The position numbers were made by a program, and so were the translations under genes. From the NCBI GenBank assembly GCA_021813155.1, contig JAKALK010000006.1:1-23228 (forward strand): DNA of 23,228 bases, read 5' to 3'. Source of the DNA: a bacterium. Its GTDB lineage: Bacteria > Patescibacteriota > Minisyncoccia > UBA6257 > 2-01-FULL-56-20. The notes under the pieces are model-generated. The model had not been told where the DNA came from. It saw nothing but the letters and a program-made list of their open reading frames with translations, and did not search any database. Shown piece after piece: positions 1 to 5,645 of this stretch; the stretch's first letter is position 1, and each line of letters begins with the position of its first letter.

Positions 1-225
1 GCCAGAGCTTGGTTTTTGCAAAACAAAATCTGGCGAGGGAGATGCAGGTGGGGGATTGCCGCTGTAGCAATCACAACGCCGGTTCCCAAAAGGGGAATAC
101 GAGCGAGAGTTATCCACATTGACCCATTCTTAGCTAGGAGTAATATTGGTCCCAATGGCGATTCGAAAGAAAACTCATCATTTCGGAGATGGCCTCCAAA
201 GGGCCCGCCATATTTTCAATTTTGA
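1..225. other. Unresolved edge segment, possible partial gene
   Basis: Nothing here is recognised with confidence. On the plus strand one frame is open from the window edge to a TGA at 223-225, which lies five bases before a plus-oriented terminator, as expected for the 3' end of a gene starting outside the window. On the minus strand a frame starting at ATG 117-119 is also open to the edge (beginning MWITLARIPLLG) and is hydrophobic. The two are mutually exclusive. A nested inverted repeat (GCCAGA at 1-6 with TCTGGC at 30-35, and GTTTT/AAAAC inside) sits at the edge. I checked by eye for SRP RNA, RNase P RNA, tmRNA and rRNA signatures and saw none. The terminator favours the plus reading slightly. 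Confidence 0.25.
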
Positions 226-230
226 CTTTA

Positions 231-258
231 AAATTCCCCGTTAAGCGGGGAATTTTTT
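231..258 (+). terminator. Rho-independent terminator
   Basis: A perfect 10-bp stem, AAATTCCCCG (231-240) and CGGGGAATTT (246-255), with a 5-base loop, runs into a T tract ending at about 259. It ends whatever is transcribed from the left edge and argues against the longer upstream starts of the next gene, which would place the hairpin inside its coding region. Confidence 0.75.
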
Positions 259-308
259 TAGCCAAAAAAATCCGGTCTCGTCCACCGGAAAAAATAAAAA
301 CCAAAAAC

Positions 309-1313
309 ATGAAGGATAAATTATCCACCGCGCTACTTGAAGCGCAAGTATTCAAATCCGGTCGCAACTATCTTGAAGGGGAGGGATTCGTCGAAATCTT
401 TCCCCCGAGAATCGTCCGCGCCTCTGGCGCCTGCGAAAACGTCAACACGCTTTTCGAAGTGAGTTCTAATAAAGATTTCACTTGGTTCGGTCATCCCGAA
501 AAACATCAGGCCTATCTCGCTCAAACCGGCCAGCTCTACCTTGAAGCCTTCGTGCCATATTTAAGCAAAGTCTATTGCGTGGGTCCCAGCTTCCGAGCCG
601 AGCCGGGGAGTGATAATCGACATCTCACCGAATTTCAAATGATGGAAATCGAATTCGCCGGCAACTTCGACCAACTTCTGGAAAGAATTGAGGGGTTCGT
701 CTATCACATCGCTCACGACTTGGTAAAACTTCCAGCTCAAAAACAAAAAGAGTTAGGGTTAACCGAGGCCACCATCACGCGCCTCGCCAAAGTTAAATCT
801 GTCTTCCCGAAAGTCACTTACACCGAAGCCGTCAAAAAATTAGGTCTCAACTGGGGCGACGACATTAATTCTAAAAAGGAAGCCGAGCTTATCGCAATGT
901 ACGACAACCATCCGCTTTTCATCACTCGCTACCCCGACCCGATGTGGGATCACGGGCGTGAAATCGAAGTCGAAAAATTCTTCAACATGTTGCCAGACAA
1001 AGAAACCCCCGGGTTGGTTCTCTCCGCCGATCTTATCCTGCCCATAGCGGGGGAGGCCGTCGGTTCTGCCGCCCGCGTGGATGACCCCGAAACTTTGGTC
1101 TATCGTCTCACGAATTCCAAAATGTATAAGCGCCTACTCGGCATGGGCGGGAGCATTGCCGACTTTGCTTGGTACATCAATAAATCTAAAGAAAAAATGG
1201 TACCTCACGCCGGTTGTGGGTTCGGAATGTCCCGAATTTTAAGATGGATTTCCGGCACCGACGACATTAAAAAAGCCGTCACCTTCGCCTCCAACCAGCA
1301 TCAGATTATTTAG
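309..1313 (+). CDS. AsnRS-like class II synthetase core; putative asparagine synthetase
   Basis: 334 residues forming a class II aminoacyl-tRNA synthetase catalytic core of the AspRS/AsnRS subgroup. Motif 2 is FRAEPGSDNRHLTEF (from residue 95), and motif 3 is GCGFGMSRILRW (from residue 302) with the ATP-binding Arg309. The usual N-terminal OB-fold anticodon-binding domain is absent: the core begins almost at once after the Met. Stand-alone cores like this are known as AS-AR in Pyrococcus (ammonia-dependent asparagine synthetase made from an AsnRS duplicate), and related proteins occur annotated only as aaRS-related. The likely reaction is Asp + ATP to Asp-AMP, then amidation with ammonia to Asn; this function is inferred. 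I chose ATG 309 because upstream in-frame starts (189) span a terminator. Alternatives are a truncated AsnRS or another amino-acid-activating enzyme. Confidence 0.8.
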   Translation: MKDKLSTALLEAQVFKSGRNYLEGEGFVEIFPPRIVRASGACENVNTLFEVSSNKDFTWFGHPEKHQAYLAQTGQLYLEAFVPYLSKVYCVGPSFRAEPGSDNRHLTEFQMMEIEFAGNFDQLLERIEGFVYHIAHDLVKLPAQKQKELGLTEATITRLAKVKSVFPKVTYTEAVKKLGLNWGDDINSKKEAELIAMYDNHPLFITRYPDPMWDHGREIEVEKFFNMLPDKETPGLVLSADLILPIAGEAVGSAARVDDPETLVYRLTNSKMYKRLLGMGGSIADFAWYINKSKEKMVPHAGCGFGMSRILRWISGTDDIKKAVTFASNQHQII

Positions 1314-1412
1314 CGGGGAAAACATCCTGGCAAGTTCGACTCCTTCTGGTCGTTTTGCTTTTTGCGCTCTTTTCACTACAATTATGCCTGTTGCTTGATT
1401 TCTCCTTGAATT

Positions 1413-1421
1413 TGCTATAAT
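1413..1421 (+). promoter_or_regulatory. Extended -10 promoter of the HU gene
   Basis: TGCTATAAT (1413-1421) is a consensus extended -10 element. The -35 candidates are poorly spaced (TTGCTT 1391-1396, 19-base spacer; TTGATT 1395-1400, 15-base spacer). Transcription would start near 1428, giving a leader of about 39 bases before the HU ATG at 1467. Confidence 0.6.
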
Positions 1422-1466
1422 AAAATCAACCTAAGAAAGGTCGAGCCGTATTAACTTCTTATTAAA

Positions 1467-1742
1467 ATGACCAAAGAAGGATTAGTCGAGGCTGTAATGA
1501 AAGCCACCGGCATGGAGACTAAGGCCTCTGCCCAACGAGCTGTTGAAGCTGTTTTTGACACCATTTCTAAAACTTTGGGAAGAGGGGAGGATGTAACCAT
1601 CACCGGCTTCGGCACTTTCCGGGTAGCTAAAAGGGCCGCTCGTGAAGGGCGAAACCCGAAAACTGGAGAGAAAATTCACATTCCTGCCTCCATCCGACCC
1701 AAATTCCGAGCTGGTAAAGTCCTAAAAGAGGCTGTCCAGTAA
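1467..1742 (+). CDS. hup: HU-family DNA-binding protein
   Basis: 91 residues, the normal length of HU/IHF proteins. The N-terminus (MTKEGLVEAVMKATG) forms the dimerising helices, ITGFGTFRV is the conserved beta-strand signature, and REGRNPKTGEKIHIPAS is the DNA-embracing arm with the intercalating Pro in NPKTGEKI. The protein binds the minor groove as a dimer and bends or compacts the nucleoid. The gene has its own extended -10 promoter and is followed at once by a bidirectional terminator, so it is probably monocistronic and well expressed. No SD motif is visible (the bases before ATG are CTTCTTATTAAA). Family assignment is firm; assignment to HU rather than IHF is by default. Confidence 0.95.
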   Translation: MTKEGLVEAVMKATGMETKASAQRAVEAVFDTISKTLGRGEDVTITGFGTFRVAKRAAREGRNPKTGEKIHIPASIRPKFRAGKVLKEAVQ

Positions 1743-1761
1743 TAAGCTTTCCAAAGATTAA

Positions 1762-1797
1762 AAACAAAACACTGCCTTCTATGGCAGTGTTTTGTTT
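1762..1797. terminator. Bidirectional terminator between convergent genes
   Basis: A perfect 15-bp stem, AAACAAAACACTGCC (1762-1776) and GGCAGTGTTTTGTTT (1783-1797), with a six-base loop. T-rich arms on both sides let it serve the HU gene (plus) and the secreted-protein gene (minus). The stop codon of the minus gene (1779-1781) lies in the loop, so the last codons of that gene encode one arm. Confidence 0.85.
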
Positions 1798-2549
1798 GCT
1801 ATTTCACTGATCTCAAAGAATTTTTTATAAACCAGAGCTAATCCATCTAATGAATCCTTTATCTTATCCAGTACTATTTCTGGTGGCTGAAACTCCTGCA
1901 TCGCCTGCCTTGCCGCCTGATTTAGAACTTTTGCCGACTTTAAATTAAACTCCGCCTCTTTTATGGTTTCGTTAATCGTTTCATCTTCTGTTTTTAGATT
2001 CAAGAAAGAAATTTTGATACTGGTTAAACGATTTTCAGCTACTCTAACTAAGTCTTGGTTGTTGGACCACGTGATGAAATTAACCACTCGTCCAGCTAAG
2101 TAACTGTAATTTCCTACTCTCCAATCCAAAAGTTCTTTTGCCAGGTTCTTACTACCCTGAATGCCTAAATTAGAAATCTGCTGTGTTTCGCTTTTGTAGT
2201 AATCAATTACTCCGTCCAAATCTGTAAACAATTGCGCTTTTAAGGGAGACATATCTTTGTCAGCAATTTTTACTTCATCTAATTTTGAACGCAAAGCATC
2301 CACTTCCTGGATGGAACAATTAATGATTTTACTCAAAATACTTTTTCTAATTTCTGCTTCGGTGCGTACTTGTTTTAAGTATTCAGAGTTTGTATCGGCT
2401 TGAACTTGTTCAAGAGATTTCAAATCGTTTTGAAAGTTGCAGTCGTAGCTTAAAGTATTCCCATAAACTCCGGGAACCTTGATCACGGCGACCAAAACTG
2501 CGAAGACAAAAAAGACTAATCCCTTAGCCAACTTCATTTGGTTTTTCAT
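1779..2549 (-). CDS. Secreted helical protein of the ECF operon, unknown function
   Basis: 256 residues, family not recognised. It begins with a lysine-containing n-region and a hydrophobic stretch (about residues 9-28), consistent with a Sec signal peptide or membrane anchor. The rest is mostly predicted alpha-helix rich in Lys, Glu, Asn and Gln, with two Cys (37 and 78) that could form a disulfide outside the cell. It is the third gene of the sigma factor operon, 5 bases after the membrane-protein gene, so it is probably a sensor, partner or target of that signalling unit; this role is inference. The C-terminus (ANKTLP) is encoded by an arm of the bidirectional terminator. Start ATG 2549; an in-frame Met at residue 5 is an alternative. 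Confidence 0.75.
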   Translation of the reverse strand: MKNQMKLAKGLVFFVFAVLVAVIKVPGVYGNTLSYDCNFQNDLKSLEQVQADTNSEYLKQVRTEAEIRKSILSKIINCSIQEVDALRSKLDEVKIADKDMSPLKAQLFTDLDGVIDYYKSETQQISNLGIQGSKNLAKELLDWRVGNYSYLAGRVVNFITWSNNQDLVRVAENRLTSIKISFLNLKTEDETINETIKEAEFNLKSAKVLNQAARQAMQEFQPPEIVLDKIKDSLDGLALVYKKFFEISEIANKTLP

Positions 2550-2554
2550 TGCAT

Positions 2555-3037
2555 CTATCGAGACAAAATCCTCAACGTTTCGTCGATAGACAAGGGAGGC
2601 TGTTCTTGTTCCGTAGCTTCACTTGTTTTAGATAAAACTTGTTCCTGATTGCTATTCCGTATTCCGCTCTCGTTTTTACGATCCCCAATCTTTACCGTTG
2701 TCGTCTGGTTAACAATACTGACTGGGTTTTCGTAGCCTAATTTAGCTAAATTTATTTGGATATCAATAGCTTCTGCTTCTGCTTTTAGACTAATAGGATC
2801 AAGGCTTGAGAATTTAACCGGAGCAGAAAACTTTATAATTGAAAAACTCGCGAAAATTACCATGATCAAAAATCCAGTGATTAAAGTTGCAGTGCTGAGG
2901 CGCAGACTGGGCCACATAAAACTCCACAGCTTCTTTTCGTTGCTGATTGCACCCAAAATCTCCATCTTTGATTTTAGAGTGTAATTTTTGTCGGGTTCAA
3001 TCTTCTTAAATTCTTTTAATAATTCCAATACGTCCAT
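2555..3037 (-). CDS. Single-pass membrane protein, probable anti-sigma factor
   Basis: 160 residues with a roughly 45-residue charged N-terminus, one strong TM segment (about 49-69) and an 85-residue outer part with a Gln/Glu/Ser/Thr-rich stretch. The layout (short cytoplasmic part, one TM, outer domain) and the position directly after an ECF sigma gene match anti-sigma factors that hold the sigma factor at the membrane. No zinc-binding HxxxCxxC anti-sigma motif is present, so the assignment rests on context and topology only. The gene is 5 bases from the sigma gene and 5 from the secreted-protein gene, so the three are probably co-transcribed. Confidence 0.6.
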   Translation of the reverse strand: MDVLELLKEFKKIEPDKNYTLKSKMEILGAISNEKKLWSFMWPSLRLSTATLITGFLIMVIFASFSIIKFSAPVKFSSLDPISLKAEAEAIDIQINLAKLGYENPVSIVNQTTTVKIGDRKNESGIRNSNQEQVLSKTSEATEQEQPPLSIDETLRILSR

Positions 3038-3042
3038 AGTTT

Positions 3043-3576
3043 TTAACTTATTAATGTTTTCAGTTTCTTTATAGCTCGATGCTGGATTACTTTTATTGAC
3101 CCTTCGCTCTTATCTAGAATCGCTGCTGTTTCTTTTATCGATAAATCTTCAACAAACCTCATAATCACAACATCTTGATAAACAGGATCCAGTAGTTGGA
3201 TAGCCGATCTTATTTTTCTAAGTTCTACTCCCTTATCAAAGTCGATATGGACAGAGGCTGGCACTGCGAAAGATTCGGGGCTTACTTCTTCGATAGGTAC
3301 CTCGTCTCTTATCGCTCGGTAGTAATCGATTACCTGGTTTCTGGCAATTCGATAAAGCCAACTTGAAAAAGGGAAACCCCTGCTTTCATAGTTCTTTATA
3401 TTCTGCCAAGCATTCAAAAATACTTGGTGAGTGAGGTCCTCAGCCTCCTCACGACGGCCCACCTTCATGAGTACGAACCGATATATTTTCGGTTGATAAT
3501 AATCATAAAGGAGGCCGAAAGCTGAGGCCTCACCTCCCACGGCGCCCTTAACTAAAGATTTCTCGGCGTCTAACAT
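3043..3576 (-). CDS. ECF-type RNA polymerase sigma factor
   Basis: 177 residues, typical ECF length with only regions 2 and 4. Region 2 (about 19-85) includes YDYYQPKIYRFV, the core-binding EEAEDLTHQVFLNAW stretch and SWLYRIARNQVIDYYR, which contacts the -10 element. Region 4 (about 120-177) carries LDPVYQDVVIMRFVEDLSIKE and a helix-turn-helix (ETAAILDKSEGSIKVIQHRAIKKL) that would read the -35. It directs RNA polymerase to a stress or surface regulon, probably released from the downstream membrane protein. Its own promoter looks like a housekeeping sigma70 site, so classical autoregulation is not evident. No SD motif precedes the ATG (TTATTCGTTATCT). Confidence 0.93.
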   Translation of the reverse strand: MLDAEKSLVKGAVGGEASAFGLLYDYYQPKIYRFVLMKVGRREEAEDLTHQVFLNAWQNIKNYESRGFPFSSWLYRIARNQVIDYYRAIRDEVPIEEVSPESFAVPASVHIDFDKGVELRKIRSAIQLLDPVYQDVVIMRFVEDLSIKETAAILDKSEGSIKVIQHRAIKKLKTLIS

Positions 3577-3600
3577 AGATAACGAATAAATAAATAAATA

Positions 3601-3621
3601 GTTACCCGCAATTTAGGTAAC
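3601..3621. repeat. Inverted repeat in the sigma-gene leader
   Basis: GTTACC (3601-3606) and GGTAAC (3616-3621) form a perfect 6-bp inverted repeat with a 9-base spacer, placed between the predicted transcription start (about 3622) and the sigma-factor ATG. It could be an operator or a small 5' hairpin. Confidence 0.45.
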
Positions 3622-3628
3622 TTGCTTT

Positions 3629-3657
3629 ATTATAGGATTTTTCGGGTTTTTCGTCAA
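3629..3657 (-). promoter_or_regulatory. Sigma70-type promoter of the ECF operon
   Basis: Read on the minus strand, TTGACG (3657-3652), a 17-base spacer and TATAAT (3634-3629) form a near-consensus housekeeping promoter. The leader to the ATG at 3576 would be about 46 bases. Confidence 0.8.
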
Positions 3658-3676
3658 AACTAATTCGTTTCAATAC

Positions 3677-3751
3677 TGGAGCGGGTAACGGGAGTCGGAC
3701 CCGTATCTCTTCCTTGGCAAGGAAGTATAATAGCCGCTATACGATACCCGC
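3677..3751 (-). tRNA. tRNA-Gly(GCC), CCA encoded
   Basis: Cloverleaf on the minus strand: acceptor GCGGGTA/TACCCGC, D arm with GG in the loop (a G-U pair closes the D stem), anticodon arm CTTCC-TTGCCAA-GGAAG (anticodon GCC), T stem ACGGG/CCCGT, discriminator T and an encoded CCA (3677-3679). The T loop reads TCCGACT: position 55, almost always T, is C. This could weaken the D-loop/T-loop contact. The 5' end of the gene (3740-3751) is repeated at 3881-3892. Confidence 0.9.
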
Positions 3752-3774
3752 GTAATAAACTAATTATTCTTAAC

Positions 3775-3789
3775 TGTAAATATTTTACA
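3775..3789. repeat. 15-base palindrome upstream of tRNA-Gly
   Basis: TGTAAA-TAT-TTTACA is a perfect dyad 24-38 bases upstream of the tRNA-Gly 5' end, in its promoter region. It has the form of a regulator binding site, but AT-rich sequence makes chance dyads fairly likely. Confidence 0.35.
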
Positions 3790-3815
3790 AGTCTAAACGT
3801 TTATAACCACTCTCG

Positions 3816-3880
3816 CCCCGTACTAAACTTCAACTTTTAGAGAGCTAGTAGTTTACGCTGCTGAAGTTTTAGTATCGGGG
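3816..3880. repeat. Long imperfect hairpin, possible small RNA
   Basis: Arms 3816-3832 and 3862-3880 pair over 17 bp (CCCCG, TACTAAA, CTTCA against their complements) with two single-T bulges and a 29-base loop. It lies in a gene-free stretch between tRNA-Gly and the small membrane protein gene. No T tract follows directly on either strand, so it is not a standard terminator. An overlapping alternative hairpin (GGGTA-CGA-TACCC, 3878-3890) would compete with the outer pairs. It could be a small RNA, a processing signal or a remnant of a mobile repeat. Confidence 0.5.
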
Positions 3881-3892
3881 TACGATACCCGC
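3881..3892. repeat. 12-base copy of the tRNA-Gly 5' end
   Basis: TACGATACCCGC occurs here and at 3740-3751, where it is the complement of the first 12 bases of tRNA-Gly. The two copies are direct repeats 141 bases apart and bracket the palindrome and the hairpin. This is too long to be a likely chance match at that distance. Confidence 0.75.
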
Positions 3893-3947
3893 AGAACAAT
3901 TTTTTGTTTTTCTATTCTATCTTCTAAATTCTCAAGAGGTTGCGCTT

Positions 3948-4256
3948 TTAATATCCCGGCGGTGGGCCAGTTGGGCCTTGAACCGAGGGAGGGGTGTTTG
4001 GCCCTCTAAAGTCTCTTGGCATAAAACCAGAACGGTTGTCGACCGGCGTCTTATGTGTTGGAATCTCTCCGGTAATCGTGGTTGTATTTTGGTCTCCAAT
4101 TCCATTGGTTTGAGGAGTTGGTTTTTTTCCTTGGGTGTCGTAGATTTTGATGTCTTGTTTAAGATTTTGAGGCTCAACCCCTCGCCTGAATAACGGCGCG
4201 AAAAATAATATAAGTAGCACGCCAATTATAACAAGTATAAAAATTAACGCTCTCAT
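3948..4256 (-). CDS. Small membrane protein with proline-rich tail
   Basis: 102 residues, family not recognised. MRALIFILVIIGVLLILFFA forms one N-terminal TM segment or uncleaved signal anchor. A polar middle (residues 26-75) follows, and the end is rich in Pro and Gly (GPTGPPPGY). The tail probably faces outside. The real start is taken as ATG 4256; a longer in-frame GTG start lies inside tRNA-Arg and was rejected. The ATG is only 6 bases after the CCA end of tRNA-Arg, so 3' processing of the tRNA would leave an almost leaderless mRNA. Another frame over the same bases is also open, so certainty is moderate; the clean TM segment favours this frame. Confidence 0.6.
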   Translation of the reverse strand: MRALIFILVIIGVLLILFFAPLFRRGVEPQNLKQDIKIYDTQGKKPTPQTNGIGDQNTTTITGEIPTHKTPVDNRSGFMPRDFRGPNTPPSVQGPTGPPPGY

Positions 4257-4262
4257 AGATTT

Positions 4263-4337
4263 TGGTGCCCTCACGAGGAATCGAACCTCGATTTCAAGAT
4301 CCGCAATCTTGTGTTCTGTCCGTTGAACTATGAGGGC
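4263..4337 (-). tRNA. tRNA-Arg(GCG), CCA encoded
   Basis: Cloverleaf on the minus strand: acceptor GCCCTCA/TGAGGGC, D arm GTTC/GAAC, anticodon arm CAAGA-TTGCGGA-TCTTG (anticodon GCG, reads CGC and CGT), T arm CGAGG-TTCGATT-CCTCG, discriminator A and an encoded CCA (4263-4265). Most bacteria read these codons with an inosine-modified ACG tRNA, so a GCG anticodon is less usual. The gene lies between two protein genes on the same strand (15 and 6 bases away), suggesting it is cut from a mixed transcript. Confidence 0.93.
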
Positions 4338-4352
4338 TCGCCTCAGCCTAAC

Positions 4353-4832
4353 TTAAAATCTAATAATCTTTTCTACGGTATCTGTCAATGACTCTTCGAG
4401 CTCGACCTCTTTTACGCCTGGAGCGAGAGAGCTAAGATTCGCAACGATCCTTTTAAGATCAACCCTTGGTAGCATAATCTTTATTTTTGGTCTTATGATT
4501 TGTTTAAATTTTAAAACCATACCCACCCATTCGCTTTCATGTTTTTGATCTAATGCAAAACTTTCCATGTCTTGGTAGTTATAAATTTTATCCTCTCCGA
4601 TTTGCAATCCCTCTCTACTCAGCTTCATCTCGATGAAAATAGGTTTCCGGTCGCCCCAGATTACCAACAAAACTTCCGCTATCACTACAAAAACAGCGAA
4701 AAGAAAATTTTTTTGCCATAAAGCCAAAGCCATTACTCCAATTGCGACCAACATTGAAAGCCAATACCAAGCCGGCCCTTTTTCACGGTGCTCAAATTCT
4801 GGGGCTTGCCACGAAATAAAAACTTCTTCCAT
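4353..4832 (-). CDS. Two-TM membrane protein, unknown function
   Basis: 159 residues. Two adjacent TM helices (about 22-39 and 43-60) separated by a short turn follow a charged N-terminus (FEHREKGP). The 100-residue C-terminal part alternates beta-like strands (FIEMKLSREGLQIGEDKIYNY is one stretch) and helices, which resembles membrane-anchored PH-like domains of unknown function; I do not recognise an exact family. Both termini would face the cytoplasm. It precedes tRNA-Arg by 15 bases on the same strand and may share a transcript with it and with the small membrane protein gene. Start ATG 4832. Confidence 0.75.
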   Translation of the reverse strand: MEEVFISWQAPEFEHREKGPAWYWLSMLVAIGVMALALWQKNFLFAVFVVIAEVLLVIWGDRKPIFIEMKLSREGLQIGEDKIYNYQDMESFALDQKHESEWVGMVLKFKQIIRPKIKIMLPRVDLKRIVANLSSLAPGVKEVELEESLTDTVEKIIRF

Positions 4833-4913
4833 CTTCAGTGTGGAAGTTTACCACGAAAATGTCTTAAAAACTAGCTATCTGTAACTTGATTAGTTCTTGC
4901 CCTATAGTGTCAA

Positions 4914-5600
4914 TTAAGCTTTTGCAACAGTCAGCGCTAAAACTTTTTTCACCCCCGATTCTTTTAAAGCGCAAGCTGCCTCATACAAAGTAGAACCGGA
5001 GGTTGTAACGTCATCAACAAGAACGACAGTTTTTTTATCGAACCTCTCCGATCGCTTAACCAAAAAAGCGCCTCTAATATTACTGGCTCTTACCTCATAG
5101 TCGCTTATTTCATTTTGAGGTTTCGTGTTTTTGGTTCTTATTAAATTGTTTATTTCTGTCTCTAGGCTCATCTTTTTTGCGAAGGCCTCAGCTATTACTT
5201 GAGCTTGGTTAAACCCCCGCTCTTTTTCCCTTCGGCTCGCAAGAGGTATTGGTACCACCAAATTTTCTCCCCAGGACCAGTTAATCTGTTTGGCATAATC
5301 CGTTATCAGCCTTGATAAAATTACGCCCGCCTCTTTCACCCCTCTAAATTTGAAGTTTAAAATTAGCTTTCTTAGAGCTTCATCTTGATAATTTCCTGCC
5401 GCTCCTAAAATATACGGGCATTCCCGGTGGCAAATTTTCTTGCCCTCTGGGAGCCTAGCTGAACATTCTCCGCAAAAAAGATTTTTATTTACCACTATTT
5501 CGTCTAAGCACTTTTTACAAATTACTTTCTCGACGCAACTCTCTCCGCCGCAGTTTATGCAGCTTTGAGGGAAAATTATATCTAAAATATCTCGGAGCAT
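4914..5600 (-). CDS. comF: ComF-family phosphoribosyltransferase-like protein
   Basis: 228 residues, the usual ComF length. Cys pairs C14/C17, C28/C31 and later Cys (in FCGEC and ICHREC) form the N-terminal zinc-binding region. VPIPLASRREKERGFNQA is the ComF signature, and VVLVDDVTTSGST is the PRPP-binding loop of type I phosphoribosyltransferases. Family members take part in DNA uptake, apparently in the cytosol helping the helicase that draws in single-stranded DNA; the chemical role is unsettled. It lies back to back with the pilus operon (45 bases between starts), which fits a link between T4P and natural transformation. No SD motif is visible. Confidence 0.92.
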   Translation of the reverse strand: MLRDILDIIFPQSCINCGGESCVEKVICKKCLDEIVVNKNLFCGECSARLPEGKKICHRECPYILGAAGNYQDEALRKLILNFKFRGVKEAGVILSRLITDYAKQINWSWGENLVVPIPLASRREKERGFNQAQVIAEAFAKKMSLETEINNLIRTKNTKPQNEISDYEVRASNIRGAFLVKRSERFDKKTVVLVDDVTTSGSTLYEAACALKESGVKKVLALTVAKA

Positions 5601-5627
5601 TGGCGCGGTAAAATAAGAGGCTACCTA

Positions 5628-5636
5628 TGATATAAT
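5628..5636 (+). promoter_or_regulatory. Extended -10 promoter of the pilus operon
   Basis: TGATATAAT (5628-5636) is a consensus extended -10. With a start about 7 bases downstream, near 5643, the pilM ATG at 5646 would have a leader of only a few bases. No good -35 is visible at the normal spacing. Initiation on pilM would then be close to leaderless. Confidence 0.6.
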
Positions 5637-5645
5637 AAATCAGAA

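Noticed and set aside
189..308. Longer N-terminus for the AsnRS-like protein
   Set aside because: It would include a strong terminator hairpin and a Lys/Arg-rich low-complexity stretch with no family likeness; ATG 309 fits better.
3816..3892. A second tRNA or split tRNA next to tRNA-Gly
   Set aside because: Only the first 12 bases match a tRNA; no anticodon arm or matching acceptor 3' strand can be drawn.
3932..4225. Alternative minus-strand frame over the small membrane protein
   Set aside because: It has no TM segment, is rich in Arg/Gln/Thr without pattern, and overlaps almost fully the frame with a clean hydrophobic N-terminus.
4257..4274. GTG start for the small membrane protein inside tRNA-Arg
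   Set aside because: It would place the start codon in the tRNA acceptor/T arm; the ATG at 4256 directly precedes the TM segment.
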